From: Paraburkholderia sp. ZP32-5
GTDB taxonomy: Bacteria; Pseudomonadota; Gammaproteobacteria; Burkholderiales; Burkholderiaceae
Length of the DNA stretch: 64,000 bases
Direction of reading: 5' to 3'
NCBI RefSeq assembly: GCF_021390495.1
Contig: NZ_JAJEJP010000001.1
Span: forward strand, 2,294,001 to 2,358,000
In this document: piece after piece, positions 9,357-18,399 of the stretch
Layout: every line of letters starts with the position of its first letter
Numbering within the stretch: the first letter of the stretch is position 1
Program-made: the position numbers and the translations under genes
Notes under the pieces: generated by a model
The model's input: the letters and a program-made list of their open reading frames with translations, nothing else
Databases searched by the model: none
What the model was told of the DNA's origin: nothing

Positions 9357-11135
9357 TTAGAACGTTTCCCAATCCTGATCGCCGCCGGCCGCCGATGCAG
9401 TCGTCGCGGCCTGCGCAGGCGCACGCACCGGAGCGGCGCTGGTCCCACCGGCCGCGCCCGTGGCCGCCGACGCCTTGACCGCGTTCGCCACCGGCACCGC
9501 CGACGCGGCCGCCCGCACTGGCTTGCGCGCACGCGTGGCGACCGCAGCGGCAGCGCGCCGCGGCGCTACAGCAGCCGGCGCCGCAGCGCCGTTGTCGTCG
9601 ACCTGGAACACCGCGACCGCGCTGCGCAGACGAGCCGCCTGCTCCTCCAGCGACGACGCCGCAGCCGCCGCCTCTTCCACCAGCGCCGCGTTCTGCTGCG
9701 TAACCTCGTCCATCTGCGTAACCGCGCGTGCGACCTGGTCGATGCCGCTGCTCTGTTCCTCCGACGCCGCCGCAATCTCGCCCATGATGTCGGTCACACG
9801 CTGCACCGCGCTGATGATCTCCGTCATCGTGCGGCCCGCTTCGTCCACCAGCGCCGAGCCCGACTGCACCCGCTCGACCGACGTATCGATCAGCTCCTTG
9901 ATTTCCTTCGCCGCCGCCGACGACCGCTGCGCAAGGCTGCGCACCTCGCCCGCCACCACCGCGAAGCCGCGCCCTTCCTCACCCGCGCGCGCCGCTTCCA
10001 CGGCTGCGTTCAGCGCCAGGATGTTGGTCTGGAACGCAATGCCTTCGATGATCGAGATGATGTCCGCGATCTTCGCCGAACTCTGGTTGATATCGCCCAT
10101 CGTGCCGACCACCTGACCCACCACCGCGCTGCCCTTGTTGGCGATCTCCGATGCGTTGGCCGCCAGCGAACTCGCCTGGCGCGCGTTGTCCGCGTTCTGT
10201 TTGACCGTGCCGGTCAGCTGGTCCATGCTCGACGCGGTCTGCTGCAACGCCGACGCCTGCTCTTCGGTCCGCGAGGACAGATCGATGTTGCCCGCGGCGA
10301 TCTGCCGCGTCGCGGTCGCGATCGACTCGCTGCCGCCGCGCACGCTGCGCACCGTTTCGGTGAGACTGCGCTGCATCCGTGCGATACCGTCGAGCAGTTG
10401 CCCCATTTCGTCGCGTGACGTCACCACCACCGGACGGCGCAGATCGCCCGCCGCGATCGCGTCGAAGTGGCCCAGCGCTTCGTCCAGCGGACGGCCGATC
10501 GCGCGGCTCAACGTCAGATAGGACAGCGTGGCCGCGATCACACCGATCACCAGCGCGGCGATGCTGACCATGCGGAACGTCTCATAGCTGCTCTGCGCGG
10601 AGTCGAAGCCCTCTTTGGCGGAATCGAACTGGTATTTGCGCAGCACGTCATCGGCGTCGACCAGGTCGTTGAACGCCACCTGCAGATTCTTCGCATCGTC
10701 GGCCACCTTGCTCTGATCCTTCGCGTTTATCGTGGCCGCGAACACGTCCAGCCGCTCGCGCAGCGTCGTGCGTTTCGCGGCCACGACCCGCGCGAGCCGG
10801 TCTTCGTCGGCGCCGCGCGGCAGGTCCAGATATTTTTTCCACCACGTGTCGGAAACACCGCCCAGCATGCGCCCACGATCGATCGTCGCGGCCGCCTCCG
10901 GCGTGCCGACCATGAACGCGGCGCGATCGAGCGCGAGACGCTCGCGCGCCGCATACATTTCCGCGTTGCCGATATCGACGGCACTCGGCATCGCGTTAGT
11001 AAACGTGTCCTTATAAGCGTCGTTCGAACGGCCCATGCCGAACAGACCAAAGACGCCGATTGCCACCAGCAACGCAGCGAGGAACGCCATCGTGAGACCG
11101 ATGCGCGCCTTGATCGTGATGCCTTTATTCAACAT
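9357..11135 (-). CDS. Methyl-accepting chemotaxis protein, copy 2
   Basis: 592 residues with the same architecture as its neighbour: TM1, Tar-like four-helix sensor, TM2, HAMP, signalling hairpin, Ala/Pro-rich tail and C-terminal DWETF CheR/CheB tether. The sensor is clearly homologous to that of copy 1 but many residues differ, while the block from [13 protein letters not shown] through [12 protein letters not shown] is identical. This pattern fits tandem duplication with later gene conversion of the 3' half. The start [13 protein letters not shown] at 11135 matches copy 1. A sigma-28-type promoter lies 94 nt upstream. The ligand is unknown; Tar-type sensors usually bind small amino acids, organic acids or aromatics. 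Confidence 0.95.
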   Translation of the reverse strand: MLNKGITIKARIGLTMAFLAALLVAIGVFGLFGMGRSNDAYKDTFTNAMPSAVDIGNAEMYAARERLALDRAAFMVGTPEAAATIDRGRMLGGVSDTWWKKYLDLPRGADEDRLARVVAAKRTTLRERLDVFAATINAKDQSKVADDAKNLQVAFNDLVDADDVLRKYQFDSAKEGFDSAQSSYETFRMVSIAALVIGVIAATLSYLTLSRAIGRPLDEALGHFDAIAAGDLRRPVVVTSRDEMGQLLDGIARMQRSLTETVRSVRGGSESIATATRQIAAGNIDLSSRTEEQASALQQTASSMDQLTGTVKQNADNARQASSLAANASEIANKGSAVVGQVVGTMGDINQSSAKIADIISIIEGIAFQTNILALNAAVEAARAGEEGRGFAVVAGEVRSLAQRSSAAAKEIKELIDTSVERVQSGSALVDEAGRTMTEIISAVQRVTDIMGEIAAASEEQSSGIDQVARAVTQMDEVTQQNAALVEEAAAAASSLEEQAARLRSAVAVFQVDDNGAAAPAAVAPRRAAAAVATRARKPVRAAASAVPVANAVKASAATGAAGGTSAAPVRAPAQAATTASAAGGDQDWETF

Positions 11136-11228
11136 GCTGTGTCCTGTGCTTTGCAAAAAAGATGGCGTCGCGTGAACCGTCCGAAGCCCCGGTTCGCGCG
11201 TTATTTCGAGCGGGTGCTCTAGCCAGCG

Positions 11229-11255
11229 TTTACGGCACCCCCGTCACCAACTTGA
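11229..11255 (-). promoter_or_regulatory. Sigma-28 (FliA)-type promoter of chemoreceptor 2
   Basis: On the minus strand TCAAG, 14 bp, GCCGTAAA, identical in both elements and spacing to the promoter of copy 1 although the spacer sequence differs. That conservation against a changed background supports a real promoter. Confidence 0.7.
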
Positions 11256-11571
11256 AGCATTTATATGGTATGAAGAAAGACGTTAGCCGCATTTGAAAGA
11301 AAATTGAATGCTGAAGGCGATCAGGCGACGAAGCGTCGAATGACCCGTTTCTGCTCGCCGAAACACGGGTTCATAGGCCGGAGGAGCGGCAGCAAATCGG
11401 CGCGATGGATACGCGATGCCCGAGCCGAAGCCGCGCAGCCGTTCACTCAGCGAGGAGCAACGACGCGACTGCGCGATAGAGGGGATTCGCTGGGATGTGA
11501 GTTGAGCGCCGCATAGTGCGACTGCGACAAGCGGCGATCCGCCACGTCGATCCACGCAGGATCGTGCCGGT
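11256..11571. other. Gene-free stretch between rbsK and the chemoreceptor promoter
   Basis: 316 nt between the rbsK stop and the chemoreceptor 2 promoter. No convincing coding frame or terminator with a T tract was seen. Confidence 0.4.
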
Positions 11572-12501
11572 TCAGATCAACGCGTCGACTTCGGCGCGGG
11601 TCGGAATCGAAGGCTGCGCGCCCGCGCGCGTCACGGACAGCGCCGCCGCGCGCTGCGCAAATCGGATCGCCGTATCGACGCTCGCGCGCTGCGCGAGTTG
11701 CGCCGCGAAACCGCCGATAAAGGTATCGCCGGCCGCGGTCGTATCGACGGCTTCGACGCGCGGCGCGTCGTACAGCGTCGCGACCGCGCCGGCGAGCGCC
11801 ACCAGCACGCCGCGCGCGCCGAGCGTGACCAGCACGTTGCGCGCGCCGGCCGCGCGCAACGCGGCGGCGGCGCTCGCCGCATCGTCGGGCGAATCGACCG
11901 GCAGGCCGGTCAGCGCGGCGGCTTCGAGTTCGTTTGGAATCAGGTAATCGATCAGCGGCAGCCAGTCGGCCGGCAACGGTCCGGTGGCGGGCGCGGGATT
12001 GAGGATCACGGTCTTGCCGAGCCGCCGCGCCGCGGCGAGCGCAGCATGTACCGACGCTAGCGGCGTTTCCAGCTGGCAGATCACCACGTCGGCGGCGGCG
12101 AGCGCCGCTTCGTGACGGGCAATCGTCTCGGGTGTCACCTCGCCGTTGCTGCCGGCGACGATCACGATCGTGTTCTGGCTCGCGTCATCGACGACGATCA
12201 GCGCGACGCCGCTTGGCTGCGTGCCGGTTTCCAGCGCCGCGCAGTCGATGCCCTCCGCTTCGAGGCCGGCGCGCAACTGCGCGCCATTCGCATCGGCGCC
12301 GACGCAGCCCAGCATCGATACCTGCGCGCCGAGCCGCGCGGCCGCGACCGCCTGATTGCCGCCCTTACCGCCCGCGACCTGCGCGAACGTGCGGCCGGCC
12401 AGCGTCTCGCCCGGCTGCGGCAAACGCGGCGAGCGCACCACGAGGTCCATGTTCAGACTGCCGACCACCGTTACGCGCGAGCGCATTTCGTTGCTTGCCA
12501 C
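11572..12501 (-). CDS. rbsK: Ribokinase
   Basis: 309 residues, PfkB family. It phosphorylates D-ribose to ribose 5-phosphate with ATP in the cytoplasm. GSLNMDL (14-20) and GGKGGNQ (44-50) form the N-terminal sugar-binding signature. DTTAAGDTFIGGF (253-265) is the C-terminal signature, with catalytic Asp259. The GTG start at 12501 is chosen because GGAGG lies 8 nt upstream; an ATG five codons later is an alternative. It follows rbsR by 164 nt and closes the ribose gene set, which is the main reason for assigning ribose rather than another pentose to the ABC transporter. Confidence 0.95.
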   Translation of the reverse strand: MASNEMRSRVTVVGSLNMDLVVRSPRLPQPGETLAGRTFAQVAGGKGGNQAVAAARLGAQVSMLGCVGADANGAQLRAGLEAEGIDCAALETGTQPSGVALIVVDDASQNTIVIVAGSNGEVTPETIARHEAALAAADVVICQLETPLASVHAALAAARRLGKTVILNPAPATGPLPADWLPLIDYLIPNELEAAALTGLPVDSPDDAASAAAALRAAGARNVLVTLGARGVLVALAGAVATLYDAPRVEAVDTTAAGDTFIGGFAAQLAQRASVDTAIRFAQRAAALSVTRAGAQPSIPTRAEVDALI

Positions 12502-12665
12502 TTGCTTGTCCTCCGTTGCGCGCGGCGGCTCGGGCTTGTCACCGGTTGCCGTCGCCGGCGCGCGCCTGCCGGCTCGTGGCCGCGGTGCGCGCCGCTGCCA
12601 AGACGCTCGTCGCTGGCGCGGCGCCGAGATGTCCTCGGTCCAGTCTCGTGCCGCTTACCCTCAAG

Positions 12666-13709
12666 TCAAGCCGCGAGGTCCCGCTGTCCCTCGCCCACCC
12701 ATGCGGCGGTCGATTCCCGCACGATCAGCCGTGGCGACACGACACGCCGGCGCGCGGGCGGCCGCACGCTGTGAGCGCCCGGCGCCGCGGCAATGCGTTC
12801 GATCAGCGTCTGCGCGGCCATGTCGCCGAGCGCGCGCACCGACTGCCCGACCGTCGACAGTGACGGGAACGTGAAACGGCCAAGCTCGATATCGTCGAAG
12901 CCGATAATCGAGCAGTCGCGCGGAACGCTGATATTGCGCTCGGCCGCCGCGCGCAGTGCGCCGATGCCCATCATGTCGTTGCCCGCGAAGATCGCCGACG
13001 GCTTGACGGTGTCGAACAGCTGCCCGGCCGCGCGATGCCCGCCCATCCCCGAAAAATCGCTTTCGACGATCGCCTCGGGCGGAATCTCGATGCCGCGCTC
13101 GGCCATCGCGCGGATAAAGCCGTGCACGCGCATCGCGCTGACGGCCGTCTGCACCGGCCCGGTGATGCAGCCGATGCGCACGTGGCCGAGTTCGAGCAGA
13201 TGGCGGGTCGCCAGATAGGCACCCTTCTCGTGATCGATCTGCACGAGGTCCGCGTTGAGCCCTTCGATGTTGCGATCGACGACGACCAGCGGCTCGTGAG
13301 AGTCGGCGAGCGTCTGCGCGAGCACCGCGTCGTCGCCCGCCGATGCGACGATCAGACCGTCGATGCGCTTTTCCTGCAGCACGCGCAGGTAGTTGCGCTG
13401 CTTGGCGGGGTCGTCGTCGGAATTGCAGAAGAACACGCAATAGCCGTTGCGCGCGCAGCCATCCTCGATGCCGCGCGCGAGTTCGGCGAAATACGGGTTC
13501 GTGCTGTTCGGCACCACGAGTCCGATGGTCGCCGTCGCGCGCGCCTTCAGCGAGCGCGCGACCGCCGACGGCACATAGTGCAGTTGACGGATCGCGTGCT
13601 CCACTTTCGCGCGCACATCGGCCGACACTGGCCGCGAGTTGTTCACCACATGCGATACCGTCGTGAACGACACGCCCGCCACGGCTGCCACATCCTTGAT
13701 CGTCGCCAT
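12666..13709 (-). CDS. rbsR: LacI family transcriptional regulator of the ribose operon
   Basis: 347 residues. The N terminus MATIKDVAAVAGVSFTTVSH is the LacI-family helix-turn-helix, followed by a hinge and a periplasmic-binding-protein-like sensor domain. The recognition-helix stretch TTVSHV is the same as in PurR and like that of E. coli RbsR, so a CGCAAACG half-site operator is expected; such a palindrome lies in front of rbsB at 18022-18035. The ATG at 13709 is chosen for its AGGAG site and because it starts the HTH at residue 2; a longer frame upstream runs through a palindromic operator. It sits between rbsC and rbsK. Confidence 0.93.
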   Translation of the reverse strand: MATIKDVAAVAGVSFTTVSHVVNNSRPVSADVRAKVEHAIRQLHYVPSAVARSLKARATATIGLVVPNSTNPYFAELARGIEDGCARNGYCVFFCNSDDDPAKQRNYLRVLQEKRIDGLIVASAGDDAVLAQTLADSHEPLVVVDRNIEGLNADLVQIDHEKGAYLATRHLLELGHVRIGCITGPVQTAVSAMRVHGFIRAMAERGIEIPPEAIVESDFSGMGGHRAAGQLFDTVKPSAIFAGNDMMGIGALRAAAERNISVPRDCSIIGFDDIELGRFTFPSLSTVGQSVRALGDMAAQTLIERIAAAPGAHSVRPPARRRVVSPRLIVRESTAAWVGEGQRDLAA

Positions 13710-13730
13710 ACCTGTTGCTCTCCTGTCGAT

Positions 13731-13758
13731 CGGAGTTAGCGCTTTAGCGCTTACTCCG
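13731..13758. promoter_or_regulatory. Operator 1 upstream of rbsR
   Basis: A near-perfect inverted repeat, CGGAGT-t-AGCGCT-tt-AGCGCT-t-ACTCCG, centred 35 bp before the rbsR start. Its size and symmetry fit a LacI-family operator, so autoregulation of rbsR-rbsK is the simplest reading. Confidence 0.6.
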
Positions 13759-13787
13759 ATCCCATGCAGCATCATCGCTGTCGACGT

Positions 13788-13811
13788 GAGTTAGCGCTTT
13801 AACGCTGACTC
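13788..13811. promoter_or_regulatory. Operator 2 upstream of rbsR
   Basis: A second, slightly degenerate copy of operator 1 (GAGT-t-AGCGCT-tt-AaCGCT-g-ACTC), 55 bp away centre to centre, close to five helical turns. The following CCCATGCA is repeated too, which points to a short tandem duplication. Confidence 0.55.
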
Positions 13812-13918
13812 CCGTCCCATGCAAAGCTCTTACCCCGGTCCCATCTTCATCGAAGACAAACCGACTCATTCATCATCGCAACCCGCGGCACGGCTGCCCG
13901 GCAGCCTGGCCACGTCCT

Positions 13919-14998
13919 TCACCCACGCTTGCGGCGGCTGCGGTACGTATCCAGCACCACCGCCACCACGATCACCGCGCCGGTGATCATCCGCTTGGTC
14001 GGCTCGTTCGCGCCGATCTGCGCGAGCCCCGCGGCCAGCACCGAGATGATCAACACACCAAAAAACGTGCTGATGACCGAGCCGCGCCCACCCATCAGAC
14101 TCGTGCCGCCGATCACGACGGCCGCGATCACCTGCAGCTCCATGCCGACGCCGGCGTTCGGATCAGCCGCCTCCAGCCGCGAGATCTGGAACAGCGCCGC
14201 GAGCCCGGCCAGCGCGCCCATCAGCGCGAACACGATCACCTTGTACGGCCGCGGATTGACGCCCGCGAGCCGCACCGCTTCCTCGTTCGTGCCGATGCCG
14301 ACGAGGTAGCGGCCGAACACCGTGCGCGTAAGCACCAGTTGCGCGATCACCATCACCGCGACGGCGATCAGGAAGGCGGGCGAAATCCCCAGCGCGATCG
14401 GGTTCGACAGAAAATCGAACGCATCGCCGATATAGGCGGTGCGCGAATTGGTCATCTGGTACGCGAGGCCGCGCGCCGCTTCGAGCACGCCCAGCGACAC
14501 GATGAACGACGGAATCCGCCAGCCCACCGTCACCGCGCCGGTCACCGTACCGGTCAGCGCCGCGACCGCGACGCCGAGCAGCGCCGACGGCAGCGGCCCC
14601 CAGCCCCATTTCAGCGCGGCCACGCTGACCACCGACGCCCCCAGCGCCAGCACCGAACCGACCGACAGATCGATTCCCGCGATGATCAGCACGAAGGTCA
14701 TCCCGACCGACATCACGACCAGATCCGGAATCTGATTCGCGATCGTGCTGAACGTGTCGTAAGTCAGAAAGTGCGAGCTCAGCAGCGAAAACAGCACGAT
14801 CATCGCAAGCAAAGCGCCTGCCAGACCCAGGTAGTTCGAAAAGCCGAGCCGCGTGCCGGCCGGTTTGCCGCTCGCGAGCGGCGCCGACGGGTCGGCCGCG
14901 GGCGCGGCTTGCAGTCCACCCGGCAGTCCACCCTGCGCTCCGCCTTGCACGTCACCCTGCTTCGCATCCGCCGCTTCGCGCCAGGATCGATCGGTCAT
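13919..14998 (-). CDS. rbsC: Ribose ABC transporter permease
   Basis: 359 residues of the RbsC/BPD_transp_2 family with about eight to ten hydrophobic helices. It forms the inner-membrane channel that works with RbsA and RbsB. The first 50 or so residues are an unusual Gly/Gln/Ala/Pro-rich cytoplasmic extension with a repeated QGG pattern before the first helix (YLGLAGALLAMIVLFSLLSS). The conserved GIDLSVGS and GGTSLMGG motifs are present. The ATG overlaps the rbsA stop as ATGA, which indicates translational coupling. Followed by the rbsR operators. Confidence 0.94.
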   Translation of the reverse strand: MTDRSWREAADAKQGDVQGGAQGGLPGGLQAAPAADPSAPLASGKPAGTRLGFSNYLGLAGALLAMIVLFSLLSSHFLTYDTFSTIANQIPDLVVMSVGMTFVLIIAGIDLSVGSVLALGASVVSVAALKWGWGPLPSALLGVAVAALTGTVTGAVTVGWRIPSFIVSLGVLEAARGLAYQMTNSRTAYIGDAFDFLSNPIALGISPAFLIAVAVMVIAQLVLTRTVFGRYLVGIGTNEEAVRLAGVNPRPYKVIVFALMGALAGLAALFQISRLEAADPNAGVGMELQVIAAVVIGGTSLMGGRGSVISTFFGVLIISVLAAGLAQIGANEPTKRMITGAVIVVAVVLDTYRSRRKRG

Positions 14999-16590
14999 GA
15001 CAGACTCCCTGCTTCAGTGGTGTCCAGCCGATGCAGCAGCGCGTCGCGGTTGCGGTAGCCGGCGAACGCGGCCGCGAGCAGCGCGTCCTGACTCCAATTC
15101 GCGCGCTCGAACACGCCCGTCATGCTGCCGGCGGACATCACGCCGATCCGGTCGCAGATCAGCATCAGCTCGCGCAGATCGCTCGACACCACGACGAGCG
15201 CGCGGCCCGCACGGGCGAGCGCGCCCATCAGGCCGTAGATATCGAATTTCGCGCCGACGTCGATGCCGCGCGTCGGTTCATCGAACAGCAGCACGCGGCA
15301 GTCGCGCGCGAGCCAGCGGCCGATCACGACCTTCTGCTGATTGCCGCCCGACAGATCGCCGACGATCTGCGCCGGCCCCGAGCTGCGAATCCGCATCGCG
15401 TCGATCTGTTTCTGCGCGAGCGCGTTCTCGCGCTGGGCGTCGACGAGGCCATGCCGCGCGACGCTGCCGAGATTGCCGAGCGACACGTTGGCCGCGATCG
15501 GCTGCGGCAGCAACAGGCCTTCGCCCTTGCGGTCCTCGGTAATCAGTGCGATGCCCGCGCGCACCGCGTCGGCCGGCGAGTCGATGCGCACCGGAGTGGG
15601 CGGCGCGCCCGGCGTCGCGGCGAGCGACACGGTGCCGCCGTCCTTCTGGTCGGCGCCGTAAATCAGCCGCATCAGTTCGGTACGGCCCGCGCCGATCAGG
15701 CCGCTGATGCCAAAAATCTCGCCGGCGCGCACCTCGAACGACACGTCGCGCACGACCTTGCCGCGCGCGAGCCGCTCGACCTTCAAGAGCGGTGCGCCGA
15801 TATTGCGCTCGCCGAGATCGATATGCTCGCCAAGCTCGCGCCCGACCATCCACGTGACGATCTGCTCGCTGGTCAGGTTCGCCATTGCGTCGACGTGCAC
15901 GAGGCGTCCGTCGCGCAGCACCGCGACCCGCTCGGCCACCCGCGCCAGCTCCTCGAGCCGGTGCGAGATATAGACGAGCGCGACGCCGCGGGCCTTCAGA
16001 CGCCCGATCTGCTCGAACAGCAGATCGACTTCGCGCGCGGTCAGCATCGCGGTCGGTTCGTCGAGGATCAGTACGCGGCAGTCGTCGATCAGATTGCGGG
16101 CGATTTCGACCATCTGCTGATGGCCGATGCCGAGTTCGCCGACCAGCGTGTCCGGGTCGATCGCATCGAGCCCGACCTGCGCCATCGCCTCGCGCGCGTT
16201 CTCGCGCAGCCGGCGCCGGTCGATCCAGCCAAAGCTGAGCGCGCCCGCGCGCGGCAGTCGGTTCAGGAACAGGTTTTCGGCCACCGACAGCGTCGGCAGC
16301 AAATTGAGTTCCTGCATCACCATGCGCACGCCGAGCGCTTCGGCCTGGGTGCGGCTCGCCGGCTGATACGGCGCGCCGGCCAGACGCATCGTGCCCGCGC
16401 TCGGCTCGACCAGCCCGCCGATGATCTTCGACAGTGTGCTCTTGCCCGCGCCGTTCTCGCCGGTCAGCGCCAATACCTCGCCGGCGCGCAACGACAGCGA
16501 GACGTCGGCGAGCACCGGCTCGGCATAGGTCTTGCCAATGCCGCTGACGGACAGTACGACAGGCAACGCGTCGTGGTCGGTTGAATCCAT
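14995..16590 (-). CDS. rbsA: Ribose ABC transporter ATP-binding protein
   Basis: 531 residues with two fused ABC cassettes, the family architecture. The first has Walker A GENGAGKS (44-51). The second has a degenerate Walker A (GLIGAGRTEL) and the signature LSGGNQQK. This asymmetry is normal in RbsA/MglA proteins. The ATG at 16590 is chosen because the 65 codons upstream in the same frame show no family similarity, and AGGATC precedes it. It overlaps rbsC by 4 nt. It is separated from rbsB by 405 nt, long for an operon of this type. Confidence 0.94.
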   Translation of the reverse strand: MDSTDHDALPVVLSVSGIGKTYAEPVLADVSLSLRAGEVLALTGENGAGKSTLSKIIGGLVEPSAGTMRLAGAPYQPASRTQAEALGVRMVMQELNLLPTLSVAENLFLNRLPRAGALSFGWIDRRRLRENAREAMAQVGLDAIDPDTLVGELGIGHQQMVEIARNLIDDCRVLILDEPTAMLTAREVDLLFEQIGRLKARGVALVYISHRLEELARVAERVAVLRDGRLVHVDAMANLTSEQIVTWMVGRELGEHIDLGERNIGAPLLKVERLARGKVVRDVSFEVRAGEIFGISGLIGAGRTELMRLIYGADQKDGGTVSLAATPGAPPTPVRIDSPADAVRAGIALITEDRKGEGLLLPQPIAANVSLGNLGSVARHGLVDAQRENALAQKQIDAMRIRSSGPAQIVGDLSGGNQQKVVIGRWLARDCRVLLFDEPTRGIDVGAKFDIYGLMGALARAGRALVVVSSDLRELMLICDRIGVMSAGSMTGVFERANWSQDALLAAAFAGYRNRDALLHRLDTTEAGSLS

Positions 16591-16995
16591 CTTGATCCTG
16601 GTTCCGTCGCGCTTGCACGGTTCGTCATGGCCTGGACGAATCCGCGGCTCGCGCCACGTGTCATGCCGGTCCGATGCACACAGTGCTGGCATCGGTAGCG
16701 CCGCGCTTCCTCTCACCACGCGGCGGTCGTCATGACGTTTATCTCTGACATTAACGGCGGCGCGGCACGTTTCTTGAGCGTTCATTGAATAAATGCGGCT
16801 CAGCGCTTTGCGATACCGTGGCCACTACGAGGTTTTGGCCCTTTTGTGGCATTTCGTGCCGAACTCCGCCGGTGATACCGCAAGCGCGGCCGCGATGCCG
16901 GTCGCCGCATAGAGCAAGTTCGCGCGGCGCGCCGACGCCCGGCTCATCTGTCGCACCGGGCGCGGCGCGCGTTTGACCACTTGCCTTACGGCCGC
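16591..16995 (-). other. Long intercistronic region rbsB-rbsA with stem-loop at 16927-16970
   Basis: 405 nt without a convincing gene. At 16927-16970 GCGCGCCG(a)CGCCCGG pairs with CCGGGCGCGGCGCGC: a 15-bp GC stem with one bulge and a 13-nt loop, 26 nt after the rbsB stop. No T tract follows, so it looks like a mRNA-stabilising or attenuating hairpin that lets the binding protein be made in excess of the transporter. Confidence 0.5.
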
Positions 16996-17970
16996 TTACT
17001 TCAGCGTGTCTTTGGTCACGAGATCGACCGGTGTTTCGACCACGCCCGACAGCTGCGACTGATTCTTGTGCTCGCTCAACGCCTTCAGCGCTGTATCGAT
17101 GCCGAACACGGCCTGCTTGGCCGCGTACTGGTCGGCGGTCGCGAGCACGCGGCCGTCCTTCAGCATCGGATGGATCGCGTTGATATTGTCGTAGCCGACC
17201 ACCAGCACCTTGCCCTGCTTGCCGGCCGCGCGCACGGCCGACACCGAGCCGATCGCCATGTTGTCGTTGCCGGCGAGCAGCGCCTTCAGATTCGGATACT
17301 CGTTGAGCATGGCCGATGCGACCGCGTTGCCCTTGTCGATTTCCCATTCGCCTGATTGCACCAAGACGACTTTCGCGCCGACCGCCTGCATCGCGGCCTT
17401 GAAGCCCGCGGTGCGCTGCTGCGCGTTGGTGGTGGTCGACACGCCTTCGATGATGCCGACCTCGTCGCCAGACTTCAGGCGCTTGGCCAGGTAGTCGCCG
17501 ACCTTCTGCGCGCCCTTCGCATTGTCCGGGCCGACGAACGGTACGTTCAGGTCCTTCGACTTCAGCACGTCCTCGTCGAGCCGGTTGTCGATATTGACGA
17601 CGATGATGCCGGCGTCGACCGCCTTCTTGACGACCGGCACCAGCGCCTTCGAATCGGCCGGCGCGAGCACGATCGCATCGACTTTCGACACGATCATCTG
17701 CTCGACGATACGGATCTGGTTCGCGGTGTCGGTTTCGTCCTTGATGCCGTTCGTGATCAGGTCGAACTGGCCGGGGTTGTGCTTCTGATAATCTTTCGCG
17801 CCGTTCTCCATGGTCAGGAAGAACTCGTTGGCGAGCGACTTCATCACGAGCGCAACCTTGGGTTTATGAGCCGGCGCGTTCTGCGCATGCGCGGCGGAAA
17901 ACGGCAATACGGCGGAAGCGGTGACGAGAACTGCGGCGGCAAGAATGCGGCGACGGATCCGATGGCTCAT
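16996..17970 (-). CDS. rbsB: Ribose ABC transporter periplasmic binding protein
   Basis: 324 residues of the Peripla_BP_4 sugar-binding family. A signal peptide with a hydrophobic core (ILAAAVLVTASAVLPFSA) ends at AHA before QNAP. The mature part keeps the two-lobed binding-protein pattern, with DAIVLAPAD and NIDNRLDE segments and the late GNDNMAIG and GYDN motifs of ribose-type binding proteins. The ATG at 17970 is chosen over an upstream TTG because GGAG lies 6 nt before it. It is the first gene of the rbsBAC-RK set, and a PurR/RbsR-like palindrome is in its promoter region. Confidence 0.94.
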   Translation of the reverse strand: MSHRIRRRILAAAVLVTASAVLPFSAAHAQNAPAHKPKVALVMKSLANEFFLTMENGAKDYQKHNPGQFDLITNGIKDETDTANQIRIVEQMIVSKVDAIVLAPADSKALVPVVKKAVDAGIIVVNIDNRLDEDVLKSKDLNVPFVGPDNAKGAQKVGDYLAKRLKSGDEVGIIEGVSTTTNAQQRTAGFKAAMQAVGAKVVLVQSGEWEIDKGNAVASAMLNEYPNLKALLAGNDNMAIGSVSAVRAAGKQGKVLVVGYDNINAIHPMLKDGRVLATADQYAAKQAVFGIDTALKALSEHKNQSQLSGVVETPVDLVTKDTLK

Positions 17971-18021
17971 GCGTATCTCCAAGGTTGTCAGGCTCGCGAA
18001 GCAAGCCGTATTTTTCTGGTG

Positions 18022-18035
18022 CGCAAACGTTTGCG
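18022..18035. promoter_or_regulatory. LacI/PurR-type operator upstream of rbsB
   Basis: A perfect 14-bp palindrome, CGCAAACGTTTGCG, 52 bp before the rbsB start. It is the core of the operator bound by PurR/RbsR-type proteins, and RbsR here has the matching TTVSHV recognition helix. Confidence 0.75.
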
Positions 18036-18399
18036 ACGGCTATTTTTGCGGCAAAACTTCTGGCATGTCAACGATTCGCGGTGTTGCAACGCGTCGGCCG
18101 CGTGATGAATGCGGCGATGCGTTGCGCGCGATCGATTCGCGCCGGCATGCGGGATTCACGCGCCGGCGGCCAGCGTATCGCAAGGAAGTCCTCGCCTGGT
18201 TCGTGCGTGGCAATGTTGCCGCACGCTGCAAACAATCGACCGGCGGCGCAACGAGCGGGCTGCTTATGCTGGCCCTTTATTGCGCGCGGTGCAAGTGGAA
18301 ATGGCGAGCAACCGCAACGCAGCCGCCGCGGCTTCAGATGGAGAATCCGATGCGCGGCCGCGTGCACGGGCTATAGCGGCACAGCCGCCGGCGCGCGGA
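18036..18399. other. Gene-free stretch between corA and rbsB
   Basis: 364 nt downstream of corA and upstream of the rbsB operator. Frames here are shadows or short. No terminator with a T tract was identified for corA. Confidence 0.4.

Noticed and set aside
16751..17347. Frame of 198 codons overlapping rbsB and the rbsB-rbsA gap
   Set aside because: Most of it is rbsB read in another frame; the rest is intergenic with no ribosome site.
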